64,000 nucleotides of DNA from JBLWXV01 sp048267245 (GTDB lineage Bacteria > Bdellovibrionota > Bacteriovoracia > Bacteriovoracales > Bacteriovoracaceae): NCBI GenBank assembly GCA_048267245.1, contig JBLWXV010000001.1:1-64000 (forward strand), given 5' to 3'. The notes beneath the pieces were generated by a model, which was not told the DNA's origin, searched no databases, and saw nothing but the letters and a program-made list of their open reading frames with translations. The position numbers and the translations under genes were made by a program. This document shows positions 43,844-51,937 of the stretch, piece by piece. Position 1 is the stretch's first letter; every line of letters starts with the position of its first letter.

Positions 43844-44248
43844 ATGGAAGAAAATCAACAAAGAAACACCCGTCTTAAAATCTGTATCGTTGACGATTCA
43901 GATCACTCTCGTCTTAATGCTGGAAAAATTCTAGAAAATGCTGGCTTTAATGTGGTTGGACTTGCTAGTTCTGCAGAAGAGGCCATTCAAGTGACGGGAG
44001 CAAGTGATGTAAATCTCTACATTATCGACGTTGTCATGCCAGATGCCAGTGGAATTGAGCTAGCTAAAATTCTCAACGAAAAGAACTCCAAGGCATCAAT
44101 CATTATGATGTCCTCGCTTAAAATGGAAAATATCATCCTTGAATCCATTTCTAGTGGCGCCATCGACTTTCTTTCAAAGCCATTTGATGCTGATGACCTA
44201 ATTAAATCAGTCGAAAAGATTGAGTTTGAAATTTCTAAGGACAGCTAA
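43844..44248 (+). CDS. CheY-like response regulator
   Basis: A 134-residue single-domain receiver. KICIVDDSDHSR carries the acidic pair, the phospho-acceptor aspartate is in LYIIDVVMPDASG, MMSS replaces the usual threonine site, and the lysine is in DFLSKPFDADDL. There is no output domain, so it must signal by protein binding, as CheY does. TAGGAG precedes the ATG, giving a shorter and more credible protein than a frame from 43763. The stop overlaps the next ATG (TAATG). No histidine kinase gene is adjacent; a chemotaxis role is possible but not shown. Confidence 0.93.
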   Translation: MEENQQRNTRLKICIVDDSDHSRLNAGKILENAGFNVVGLASSAEEAIQVTGASDVNLYIIDVVMPDASGIELAKILNEKNSKASIIMMSSLKMENIILESISSGAIDFLSKPFDADDLIKSVEKIEFEISKDS

Positions 44249-44607
44249 TGTTTTTTATCATTAAGTTCTCAATATCCTTTGTCGTGAGTTTTATCATCCT
44301 ATCGATCCCCATTGGCGAAAAAACCCTATTTCAAGGCCTAAGTTCAATCACGGCCCCCTATACTCAACAGGTATTTAAACTCGTTACTAAAAATACAAAA
44401 GAAGTTGTAGGCGTGACAAAAGATGCTTCACGAAAGATCTTTCACAATACAAAGCCAGAGCTGGTGGATCAAATTAAAGAAAAATCGAGCAGCGTAAGTA
44501 GAAGTGCTCGAGAGCGCATTGAAGAAGTCAAAGAAGATTTGTCTGAAGATTATACAATCGAAGAAAGGCAAATGCTTGAGCAGGTTCTAAAGAGTGGTGG
44601 TCACTAG
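44248..44607 (+). CDS. small membrane-anchored helical protein coupled to the response regulator
   Basis: A 119-residue protein with one N-terminal helix (residues 2-22) and a charged, probably coiled-coil C-terminal part (KEKSSSVSRSARERIEEVKEDL). Its ATG overlaps the regulator stop codon, so it is translated with it, suggesting a partner function, for example a membrane docking site. No family is recognised. The TAG stop lies in the loop of the hairpin at 44593-44617. Confidence 0.75.
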   Translation: MFFIIKFSISFVVSFIILSIPIGEKTLFQGLSSITAPYTQQVFKLVTKNTKEVVGVTKDASRKIFHNTKPELVDQIKEKSSSVSRSARERIEEVKEDLSEDYTIEERQMLEQVLKSGGH

Positions 44608-44617
44608 GACCACCACT
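44593..44617. terminator. hairpin spanning the stop codon, possible terminator
   Basis: Perfect ten-base arms AGTGGTGGTC / GACCACCACT with a five-base loop containing the TAG stop. T-runs are lacking on both sides. It lies between the plus gene and the convergent small secreted protein gene at 44632. Confidence 0.5.
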
Positions 44618-44631
44618 GTTCAAATATAATA

Positions 44632-44832
44632 TTAGCCTTTATCTTCAACTCTAACTTCAGGTGATGTCTGTGTGCCGCTGGCAGGTGCTTCTGCATCCGC
44701 TTTAGCGCCACGATTTGATTGATCTTGCTCTACACAGGTTACATCTCTATTTTCACCAAGTGATGTATCAGAAGCATGTACTGATACAAAAGAAGCGCTG
44801 ATAAGAAGTGTAAGTAGTACTAGTTTTTTCAT
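44632..44832 (-). CDS. small secreted single-cysteine protein (family member 1)
   Basis: A 66-residue protein with a clear signal peptide (MKKLVLLTLLISASFVSVHA) and a 46-residue mature part. The mature part starts SDTSLGENRDVTC, contains one cysteine and ends PEVRVEDKG. GGGAGG lies upstream of the ATG, and a sigma-54 promoter at 44878-44894. It resembles the proteins at 46403-46594 and 46775-47011 in the [ST]LG-x-C start and, for the latter, the VEDKG end. Function is unknown; the acidic, disordered mature part and single cysteine are the notable features. Confidence 0.78.
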   Translation of the reverse strand: MKKLVLLTLLISASFVSVHASDTSLGENRDVTCVEQDQSNRGAKADAEAPASGTQTSPEVRVEDKG

Positions 44833-44877
44833 ATGGTCCTCCCAAAACGTTTATCCCAAATTCGTTTGTTATATATG

Positions 44878-44894
44878 ATGCAGGGAGGATGCCA
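44878..44894 (-). promoter_or_regulatory. sigma-54 promoter of small secreted protein 1
   Basis: On minus: TGGCATCCTCCCTGCAT, with GG and GC elements exactly ten bases apart as RpoN requires. It lies 46 bases before the ATG. A near-identical copy precedes the protein at 46403, and the surrounding bases are also similar. Confidence 0.8.
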
Positions 44895-44955
44895 CTTTCA
44901 AAAATCTATTTTCGGGTACTTAGTGGTGAAAAAGAGTCGAAACTTCAGACACTGA

Positions 44956-46335
44956 CTAAACTCTAGACAAGAAACGTAGTAATTTCAGACCTACTTTTGA
45001 GAGCAATCGATATGGAGGAAAGCGCATCGGTAGATCAAACCAGTAGGACCTCTCAAGCACGCTCATTGAGTGAGAAAAGGTCTCAAAACTATAGCGCCCA
45101 TGATAATTCCCCATGCCCGAAGGACCTACTCCGCCAAAGGGCAACTCATCGCTGGTGAGTTGCAAGACACTATCTCGAACGCACATGCCACCACTGGTAA
45201 TTTCTTGCTTAAATCGCTCTACGTAATCCTCTTCAGAAGAGAATATGTACGCTGCAAGTGGACGGTCGCGCTTTTTAATAAAGCCAATCGCCTCTTCAAA
45301 ACTCGCGACCTCTATAATGGGAAGAACTGGCCCAAAAATCTCATCCTTCATGGCTAGAGAACTTTGACCACATTTTAAGATGTGAAGGTCAAATCGTCTG
45401 CTGGCCCGATCGGTCACCCCTGAGACGAGTACTTCAGCTGAGGGATCGTCAGTGAGAGCTCGCAATCGATCAAAATGGCGCTCGTTAACTATCTTTCCGG
45501 AACCTTGATAATTTCTCCCCTTAAGCCTTTTAAGTTCTTTCTTTATGAGTTCAACAACGGCCTCTCTCTCGGAGTGGCGGACAATGAGGTAATCTGGGGC
45601 GACACAGGTCTGAGCGCTATTGAGCATTTTTCCCCACAATAACCTTCTCACAGCAACTGCGAGGTTATTCTCTCCCCAAATAAGCGCAGGGCTCTTTCCA
45701 CCAAGCTCTAGAGTGACTGGGGTTAAGTACTTCGCGGCCGCTTCCATCACAATGCGACCGACCTGTCCGTTTCCAGTGTAAAAAATATGATCAAAGGGAT
45801 AGGCAAGCAGCTCTGTGGTCTCTGGGACCCCCCCTTCAACAACACTTACAGGGTGATTATCAAAGTACTTATCAATTAAGCGCTTCATGAGTGCCGAAGT
45901 CTCTGGTGTGAGTTCAGAGGGCTTTAGAATAGCTCTATTTCCAGCGGCCAAGGCCCCCACGAGTGGTGAGAGCAAGAGTTGGACCGGATAATTCCAAGGG
46001 GCAATGATAAGAACTACACCCTTAGGGCGGTAGTGTACTTTGGCCCTCGCGGGAAAATTCAATATCCCCGCACTTGCCCTTTTAGGTTTGAGCCATTTGC
46101 GCAGGGATTTTAGGGCGTGGGTGATCTCTTTGAGAACGATGTAGATTTCGGCCGTATAGGCTTCAAAACGAGGCTTTCCAAGGTCTCTCTCTAGCGCCCT
46201 TAATATCTCCGCTTCATTTTCTTCAAGCAGGTTGCGAAGGCGAATAAGAGCGCTTCGACGCCAGTTATAGTCAGGCGACTCCTCTCTAGAGCCTAGATAG
46301 TGCAAGCGAAACAGCTCGGTGATTTGACTGTTCAA
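44956..46335 (-). CDS. class 3-like aldehyde dehydrogenase
   Basis: About 459 residues, the length of fatty/aromatic aldehyde dehydrogenases (ALDH3, coniferyl-aldehyde type). ELGGKSPALIWGE carries the catalytic glutamate and NSAQTCVAPDYLIV the catalytic cysteine; IFGPVLPI follows. It lacks the N-terminal extension of ALDH1/2 forms. The start is uncertain: the frame is open to 46494, but homology begins near TTG 46335, just after the hairpin of the upstream gene, and no good ribosome site is seen. Tail residues suggest weak membrane association. The substrate is unknown. Confidence 0.88.
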   Translation of the reverse strand: MNSQITELFRLHYLGSREESPDYNWRRSALIRLRNLLEENEAEILRALERDLGKPRFEAYTAEIYIVLKEITHALKSLRKWLKPKRASAGILNFPARAKVHYRPKGVVLIIAPWNYPVQLLLSPLVGALAAGNRAILKPSELTPETSALMKRLIDKYFDNHPVSVVEGGVPETTELLAYPFDHIFYTGNGQVGRIVMEAAAKYLTPVTLELGGKSPALIWGENNLAVAVRRLLWGKMLNSAQTCVAPDYLIVRHSEREAVVELIKKELKRLKGRNYQGSGKIVNERHFDRLRALTDDPSAEVLVSGVTDRASRRFDLHILKCGQSSLAMKDEIFGPVLPIIEVASFEEAIGFIKKRDRPLAAYIFSSEEDYVERFKQEITSGGMCVRDSVLQLTSDELPFGGVGPSGMGNYHGRYSFETFSHSMSVLERSYWFDLPMRFPPYRLLSKVGLKLLRFLSRV

Positions 46336-46340
46336 AATGA

Positions 46341-46371
46341 AAAAGCCCCCATAAATGTTATGGGGGCTTTT
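46341..46371. terminator. terminator between small secreted protein 2 and the aldehyde dehydrogenase
   Basis: Fourteen-base perfect stem AAAAGCCCCCATAA / TTATGGGGGCTTTT with a three-base loop and a T-rich tail on minus. It ends six bases before the probable TTG start of the aldehyde dehydrogenase, so read-through or a hidden promoter must supply that gene; it could act as an attenuator. Confidence 0.85.
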
Positions 46372-46402
46372 CGGGATTTTTGGGAAAAACGTTATGCGAG
46401 AA

Positions 46403-46594
46403 TTATTTATCAGTAGATTTAGCTGAATCCTTTTTCTTCTCTTCTTCAGAAGTAGCCGCAATAAACTCTTTAGCAGCTCTTGCCTTATCAGCAACAGTTA
46501 CTACGCAGTCTTCTGGTTTCAAACTCTCACCAAGTGTTGCTGCAATTGAATTCATACTTAAAGCCATCAAAAATAGTGTCATAAAAACTTTCAT
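46403..46594 (-). CDS. small secreted single-cysteine protein (family member 2)
   Basis: A 63-residue protein with a signal peptide ending near SIAA and a mature part starting TLGESLKPEDC, with one cysteine, then a charged lysine/glutamate-rich helix ending KKKDSAKSTDK. It shares the [ST]LG-x-C start with members 1 and 3 but not their VEDKG ending. GGAGGG precedes the ATG, and a sigma-54 promoter lies at 46623-46639. The gene ends before a strong hairpin at 46341-46371. No function is recognised. Confidence 0.78.
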   Translation of the reverse strand: MKVFMTLFLMALSMNSIAATLGESLKPEDCVVTVADKARAAKEFIAATSEEEKKKDSAKSTDK

Positions 46595-46622
46595 AAAACC
46601 CTCCTCTCTTTGCTTATTACTA

Positions 46623-46639
46623 ATGCAGGAGGAGTGCCA
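46623..46639 (-). promoter_or_regulatory. sigma-54 promoter of small secreted protein 2
   Basis: On minus: TGGCACTCCTCCTGCAT, matching the TGGCAC-N5-TTGCA consensus at all but one core base, with the GG-GC spacing of ten. It is 29 bases before the ATG and is nearly the same sequence as at 44878-44894. Confidence 0.85.
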
Positions 46640-46714
46640 ACTTTGAGATTCAATATTACAGCTATTTAGGTATGTACTGTGTATAGTGTTTACAGAGGCC
46701 GTCTAGATTTTAGG

Positions 46715-46744
46715 CAAAAAAAACGGCGCTCATAAGAGCGCCGT
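46715..46744 (-). terminator. terminator of small secreted protein 3
   Basis: Nine-base stem ACGGCGCTC / GAGCGCCGT with an ATAA-type loop, followed on minus by eight T residues. About 30 bases after the stop codon at 46775. Confidence 0.92.
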
Positions 46745-46774
46745 CTAATAATCATTCATAATATTGTAGTCTAA

Positions 46775-47011
46775 TTAGGGAGTACCCTTATCTTCAACTT
46801 TCACTCCTGAGTCAGATCCTGGAGTTTGAGCGGCATCAGCTGGAACTTCAACCGTGTTTTGAGCAATGGCAGAGCAGTCTGTACCACCTTGCCCTAAGCT
46901 CGCTGTAGTCGAGGCTGGAAGATCTGATTCGTCTTCCGCCGACCAAGCACTGCCAATAAAGCTAACACTTAGTAAAGTCACAAGAGTCATAAGTTTTAGA
47001 GCTGTTTTCAT
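46775..47011 (-). CDS. small secreted single-cysteine protein (family member 3)
   Basis: A 78-residue protein with a signal peptide ending near SAWSA and an acidic mature part. ASLGQGGTDC contains the only mature cysteine, and the end is SGVKVEDKGTP, matching the EVRVEDKG end of member 1. ADA and TP/SP-rich stretches are also shared with member 1. It is followed by its own strong terminator, so it is a single-gene unit. Unlike members 1 and 2, no sigma-54 site was found upstream. The family is unknown to me. Confidence 0.78.
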   Translation of the reverse strand: MKTALKLMTLVTLLSVSFIGSAWSAEDESDLPASTTASLGQGGTDCSAIAQNTVEVPADAAQTPGSDSGVKVEDKGTP

Positions 47012-47087
47012 ATTTCTATCCTCATTTTCCTAATATCTAAATTCTAATCCCAATTTCTTTAAACACCTAATTCAGCACTTAAAATCG

Positions 47088-47116
47088 AATTTAGGGCGTT
47101 TACACTGCCCTAAATT
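47088..47116 (-). terminator. terminator of the YD-repeat gene
   Basis: Ten-base perfect stem AATTTAGGGC / GCCCTAAATT with a nine-base loop, starting ten bases after the stop codon at 47126. A T-rich but interrupted tail follows on minus. Confidence 0.7.
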
Positions 47117-47125
47117 GTGGGCGAA

Positions 47126-48757
47126 TTACATGTTGAGGTTAACACCTGCTGGCTTAACGATCGCGAGTAGCGATTGGAAAGCCTGAGTCACTTGAAGCGC
47201 CATCTTGTGTCCGGCCTTTGACTCTACACGCTTAATCTCACCATAGTTATCGTACTCAACGTTGATTGTACCTACGTTCTCCATCGAGATCTTCACAGGC
47301 TTGTTCTGAGCATTGTACTCAAAAGAGAGCTTGCGAGTCTTGCTTGTTTTCTCATCGCGATCAAGCATAGACATAATCTTTCCAGAGGCATCGTAGATAA
47401 GAACAACTGACTTACCATCACTATTCTTAGCTTTCTTCAAGTTGCCACGACCATCATATTCAAACATTGTGAACTGATTGCTACCGTTAGAAACTTTTGT
47501 AATCTTGTTAAACTGTGGGTGGTACTCAAGTTCAACGAGCTCACCTTTTGAAGAAGACTTCTTAGTGAGTAGGCCTTTGGCATTGTACTCAAAATTTGTA
47601 GTGTGATTTCCACGAGTAATCTTTAGTGGAAGCGAACAACACTCAGAGTAGATAGTTTCAGTCTTCACACCATTTACCACAGTGAGAATTCTATAAGTAT
47701 ACTGTGAACCATCTGGCTTCGCCTTGATTTCATACTCATAGCGATTTTCGACTGGTTTTTCATTAACAGCTTGCTTCGTTACAGTTGTCCAGTAGTGATT
47801 ATCTGGGTTCTTAGGATTTGAACCATAATCATACTTAGTGCTAGCTCCGTCTCTTTCCACAACTTCAGCAACAAACTGCGTCTGTGGAGTATACTTTACG
47901 ACCATTTTTGAGCCGTCTTTGTAACCAACAGAAGTCATGTTGTGATTTGTGTCGTAATCAAATTTAAAGGTATTTCCACCAATGTCAGTTGATTCTACAA
48001 GGTTTCCATTTTGATACTTGTAAGAAGCTTTTCTATCACCAGTTGAGCTGATATATCTAATGTGACCATCAGAGTACCAATCAAAGTGAAGCTGCTTAGC
48101 AGAGCTGTCTTTAATTGAAGCAACAAGACCATCTTTATTGTATTCAAGGTTTACCTTGTAACCGTTCTTATCTTGAACTCTTACAAGCTTACCTTCTTCA
48201 TTAAAGAATTCTTGCTTGCCATCGTTATAAGAGCGAACAAAGCCATCAGATGTTTTCTTTAGTTTCTGGATTCCGCGGTTGTTAGAGAAAAGTTCTGTAC
48301 CAGCAGCTAGGTTGACGGCCACATCAAACTTTCTAGCATAAGCTGTTCTAAGTTCTGCATTGTTCATAAACTTTGTTTTGAAGTCTGCAGCCACTCTATC
48401 ACTAAGAGTAGATCTCTTTCTCATCGCTTCGATGATTTTCTCTGAAGCAGCTTCTACATTCACTTCTTCTTTAGGAGTGAAGCGAGTCACTGAACCAGCA
48501 CCGTTTTCATAAACTGAAACAGAGCCGTCAGCTGAAACTTTTAAGAAAGTTTCAAACTCTGAGCCCCAACCAAAACCAAACCAACCCTTCTCGGTCGACT
48601 TCGAGTTGTAGGTACGAACAATCGATAAATCCTGGCCACCGCCGGGAACGATAATGTCCGTGTACGAGATATAAAAATTCCCGTTCTTAAGATTCACACC
48701 ACCCATGGCCAGGGTTGGCATAAGCACTACGGCGATTAAAAATTTCCAGAACCTCAT
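47126..48757 (-). CDS. secreted YD-repeat (RHS-type) protein
   Basis: A 543-residue protein with a signal peptide (MRFWKFLIAVVLMPTLAMG) and a DUF6531-like start (VNLKNGNFYISYTDIIVPG, then IVRTYNSKS and GWFGFGWGSEFE). A central run of YD repeats follows, such as EYNKDGLVASI, FDYDTNHNMTSV, EYNAKGLLTKK and FEYDGRGNLKKA. In longer RHS proteins these repeats form a shell around a C-terminal toxin. This one ends soon after the repeats (AIVKPAGVNLNM), with no toxin domain and no immunity gene nearby. A near-consensus sigma-28 promoter precedes it. Confidence 0.9.
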   Translation of the reverse strand: MRFWKFLIAVVLMPTLAMGGVNLKNGNFYISYTDIIVPGGGQDLSIVRTYNSKSTEKGWFGFGWGSEFETFLKVSADGSVSVYENGAGSVTRFTPKEEVNVEAASEKIIEAMRKRSTLSDRVAADFKTKFMNNAELRTAYARKFDVAVNLAAGTELFSNNRGIQKLKKTSDGFVRSYNDGKQEFFNEEGKLVRVQDKNGYKVNLEYNKDGLVASIKDSSAKQLHFDWYSDGHIRYISSTGDRKASYKYQNGNLVESTDIGGNTFKFDYDTNHNMTSVGYKDGSKMVVKYTPQTQFVAEVVERDGASTKYDYGSNPKNPDNHYWTTVTKQAVNEKPVENRYEYEIKAKPDGSQYTYRILTVVNGVKTETIYSECCSLPLKITRGNHTTNFEYNAKGLLTKKSSSKGELVELEYHPQFNKITKVSNGSNQFTMFEYDGRGNLKKAKNSDGKSVVLIYDASGKIMSMLDRDEKTSKTRKLSFEYNAQNKPVKISMENVGTINVEYDNYGEIKRVESKAGHKMALQVTQAFQSLLAIVKPAGVNLNM

Positions 48758-48805
48758 TCTACAATCCTTGGTTTTTGGCCTTGAAATACCATTCTCTCTA
48801 GCTTC

Positions 48806-48832
48806 TTATCGGTTAATTATAAAACAGCTTTA
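48806..48832 (-). promoter_or_regulatory. sigma-28 (FliA) promoter of the YD-repeat gene
   Basis: On minus: TAAA (48829-48832), exactly 15 bases, then ACCGATAA (48806-48813), versus consensus TAAA-N15-GCCGATAA: one mismatch. Predicted start near 48798, about 40 bases before the ATG at 48757. It lies just beyond the tadB stop codon. Confidence 0.75.
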
Positions 48833-48837
48833 GTTTC

Positions 48838-49731
48838 TTAAATCTTTATTTTCACGATCTTTTTAATGATGAAAAACCCAATAAAATCAAGCCCTAACGC
48901 TGCTAATGTGAGGATAATGCCAAGCGGATGTGTAAACATCGGAACCATACTTTTTGGGTCCGAGGCCGAATAAATGGCGCCAATTGCAAATGGCATACAA
49001 GCAATGGTGATCCCTTGGAACATCCCCTGGGCAGTGTAAGTATCAATTTTCTGTTGGAGACGAATGCGCTCGCGAATAACATTCACAATAGTGTCGAAAA
49101 CTTCGGCAAGATTACCACCTGTTTCTCTCAGAATATTTACTGACGAGACAAACATTTCATTGTCTTCAATAGGAACTCTTTTAACTAAGTTTTCAAAGCA
49201 CTCTTCAAGTGGCACACCAATTCTATTTTGCTGTAGAATCAGATTGAATTCCTGTGAAATAGGGGCCGGCATTTCATCCACCACCATTCCCAGCGACTGA
49301 GGAACTGACAGACCCGCACGAAGTCCGTTGGCCAAAAGAGTTAGTCCGTCGACTAGCTGTCCTTGATACTGCTTAATTCTTCTCTCGACCATTAAATCGA
49401 CAATAGGCTTAGGTATGCGAAACCCCAGAATCATTAAGACTCCGCCCATAAATACGCCAGTAACCCAAAAGCCAAGATAACCTAGAAGCAGTACGCTTGT
49501 AAGTCCAGAACCAACAGAGAGAAAGAGCAGTGCATAGGTGAGCTTGTCTTCATCTACCTCGACAAAGCAGATCTCCAACTTCTCCATAATATAAGTTCGC
49601 GTTCCATAAGTTTGATTTTCAATCCATTGAAAAATGGAGCTTGCGTAGTGGTGAACAAAAAGAAATATACAAAAGCCAATGGCCCCCAACATTCCCTTGT
49701 AACCAAGCAATGACACCATTGTTTCAAACAT
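48838..49731 (-). CDS. tadB: Flp/Tad pilus inner-membrane platform protein (TadB/T2SF type)
   Basis: A 297-residue protein with one helix at the N-terminus, a pair near residues 75-115, a cytosolic T2SF domain (GLTLLANGLRAGLSVPQSL and SVNILRETGGNLAEVFDTI) and two C-terminal helices. It forms the membrane platform on which the ATPase acts. Tad systems normally have two such proteins, TadB and TadC; only this one is present in the locus. It starts two bases after the fused ATPase gene. Confidence 0.92.
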   Translation of the reverse strand: MFETMVSLLGYKGMLGAIGFCIFLFVHHYASSIFQWIENQTYGTRTYIMEKLEICFVEVDEDKLTYALLFLSVGSGLTSVLLLGYLGFWVTGVFMGGVLMILGFRIPKPIVDLMVERRIKQYQGQLVDGLTLLANGLRAGLSVPQSLGMVVDEMPAPISQEFNLILQQNRIGVPLEECFENLVKRVPIEDNEMFVSSVNILRETGGNLAEVFDTIVNVIRERIRLQQKIDTYTAQGMFQGITIACMPFAIGAIYSASDPKSMVPMFTHPLGIILTLAALGLDFIGFFIIKKIVKIKI

Positions 49732-49732
49732 C

Positions 49733-51937
49733 TTACTTCACCTTCTTATTAACAGGTTTTGCCTGTCCTTTCGAGGGAGCATTGTTAGTCGCAGGAGCAG
49801 ATTCCGCTGGAGCAGAAGGCTTTGGAGCATTACTAAAGAGTCCTCTTGGGACGTTATAACCTTTGCGCTCGAGGTTTTCGATAAACTTAGGAATAAAGCC
49901 CGTGGCCTGAAACTCACCAACAATCTTTCCTTGCTTATCAATATCCTTTTGAGCATAGAGAAAGATATCTTGAAGGGTCACAACGTCCCCTTGCATACCA
50001 GAGATCTCTGTCACGTTCATTACTCGTCTTGAACCGTCGTCAAGACGAGACTGTTGAATGATCATGTGAACGGCACTTGCAATCATCTCTCTAATGGCCT
50101 TGGCGGTTAGACCAGCACCAGCATATTGAACAAGCGTTTCGAGTCGCCCAATACACTCCCTTGGATTATTCGAGTGAACAGTGGTCATTGAGCCATCGTG
50201 TCCCGTCCCCATCGCCTGGAGCATATCGAGAGTTTCACCACCACGACACTCACCTACGACAATGCGGTCAGGTCTCATACGAAGTGTTTGCTTCACGAGA
50301 CAGCGAATATCAATTTCCCCATCTCCTTCAAGAGTGGGAGGTCTCGTTTCAAGTCGAACAACGTGATCTTGAGGGAAATCAAGTTCGGCCGAGTCTTCAC
50401 AGGTAATGATACGTTCGTTGGTCGGGATGAAACCACCGAGAATATTAATAAGTGTTGTCTTACCAGAACCAGTACCACCACTCACAACGATATTTCTCTT
50501 ACCTTCAACGGCGATGCGAAGAAAGTCGGCCATATTCTGGGTGATTGAGCCAAACTTAACGAGATCTTTATAAGTGAGTCTATTCTCGGGAAATTTACGA
50601 ATAGTGATTGTTCCACCATCAAGAGCACACGGAGGAATAATTGCATGCACACGAGAACCATCGGCAAGGCGAGCATCCACGTAGGGAGTCTTCTCGTCAA
50701 TCCTTCTACCAATCGGGGCCACAATTCTCTCGATTACGTTGAGCACCTGGCGATTGTTAGTGAAGGTCACTGTAGAGAGTCGAATTTTTCCACCCTTTTC
50801 GTAATAAATCTTCTCTGGGCCTACGACCATGATCTCAGAACATTCTTTATCAGAGAGAAGGTCCTCAAGAGGACCAAGGCCTAGTGCCTCATCAAGAATC
50901 TCTTTTACAATTTGATTCATATCCTCACGACTAGTGAGAACCGATTTTGTATCCTCTTTATTTAAGAGCTCCACAACCATCTTCTTGGTTTGCTCTCTTA
51001 GAATCACTTGCGCTTTAGGATCACTGTCATCTGTTTTCTTGAGATCCATCTCTTCAACGAGACCGCGATGGATTCGAGACTTAAGCTCTACCCAAGGGCT
51101 CTTCATCCCGCGCTGTGGTTTTTCGGGCTCTCCACCTGAAGCACCAGGTTTCTTAGCACCAACATCATTGGGTTTATTAAGTCTTGAGAGCGTCTTTAAA
51201 ACGTTCTTTTGAATCATCTTTCTTGCAAAGTCAGTTACGCCTTTTGCAAACGCACTATTCTTTGCCACGGCCATAATGAGTTTCTTCTCATTGAGGGCCT
51301 TCACGCAGGTTTGTTCATCTTTGGGAATATTGGCAAAAACCGGCTTGCCTATTGTTTTACCAACAAGATCTGGAGAAACCGGATGTCCTTTTACGGCTTG
51401 ATTCAGAACTATCTGAATCATATCCTTTGGAAAAAGCATCGTAATCAAATCACTATAAAGCCTCTTGGTTTGATTGAGCGCTAGAATATCAGGTGTCACC
51501 ACGAGAAAAATTGCAGTTGAGAATTCCAGCGCCTTAATTGCGAGGTCGTTTAATTCACTCCCACAATCGATTACAGTGACTGGGAAAATATTTGTAATTG
51601 CCTTTAGTGATTTCCCTAAGCCTTCAACATTTATATTAGCTGCGGCAGTCGGGTCGTTTGGCATACCAATATAGCTCATACCGCTAGTGTGAGAGATAAT
51701 GAACTGCTGAACGGATTTAGGGTCAAGTGCCCCGTTAAATTCAGATAAATCTTTTACCGTTTTCTTGGATTTTAGTCCTGTAATAAAGTTTTGATCCCCA
51801 CTGGCGCGCTGATCAAAATCTAGAAGTAAAGTCTTGGCCCTGGATTCGGTCGCATAGGCCATCGCGAGGTTAGCAGCAACCTGAGACTTACCTTGACCAC
51901 CCTTGCCGCCCATAATGGCGATAATAAAGCCGCTCAC
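49733..51937 (-). CDS. fused Tad pilus CpaE/TadZ ParA-like ATPase and CpaF/TadA secretion ATPase
   Basis: A 734-residue fusion. Residues 1 to about 250 are a MinD/ParA-like ATPase (GGKGGQGKSQVAANLAMAY), as in CpaE/TadZ, which places the pilus machine in the cell. After a proline/lysine-rich linker (about 255-285) comes the complete type II/IV secretion ATPase CpaF/TadA: Walker A VVSGGTGSGKTTLINILGG near residue 490, the Asp box CEDSAELDFPQ and the His box TVHSNNPRE. A low-complexity proline/alanine tail ends the protein. These are usually separate genes. It abuts secretin and tadB genes. Confidence 0.95.
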   Translation of the reverse strand: MSGFIIAIMGGKGGQGKSQVAANLAMAYATESRAKTLLLDFDQRASGDQNFITGLKSKKTVKDLSEFNGALDPKSVQQFIISHTSGMSYIGMPNDPTAAANINVEGLGKSLKAITNIFPVTVIDCGSELNDLAIKALEFSTAIFLVVTPDILALNQTKRLYSDLITMLFPKDMIQIVLNQAVKGHPVSPDLVGKTIGKPVFANIPKDEQTCVKALNEKKLIMAVAKNSAFAKGVTDFARKMIQKNVLKTLSRLNKPNDVGAKKPGASGGEPEKPQRGMKSPWVELKSRIHRGLVEEMDLKKTDDSDPKAQVILREQTKKMVVELLNKEDTKSVLTSREDMNQIVKEILDEALGLGPLEDLLSDKECSEIMVVGPEKIYYEKGGKIRLSTVTFTNNRQVLNVIERIVAPIGRRIDEKTPYVDARLADGSRVHAIIPPCALDGGTITIRKFPENRLTYKDLVKFGSITQNMADFLRIAVEGKRNIVVSGGTGSGKTTLINILGGFIPTNERIITCEDSAELDFPQDHVVRLETRPPTLEGDGEIDIRCLVKQTLRMRPDRIVVGECRGGETLDMLQAMGTGHDGSMTTVHSNNPRECIGRLETLVQYAGAGLTAKAIREMIASAVHMIIQQSRLDDGSRRVMNVTEISGMQGDVVTLQDIFLYAQKDIDKQGKIVGEFQATGFIPKFIENLERKGYNVPRGLFSNAPKPSAPAESAPATNNAPSKGQAKPVNKKVK

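Noticed and set aside
47126..48757. RHS toxin-immunity system
   Set aside because: The protein ends right after the repeats, with no toxin domain, and no immunity gene follows.
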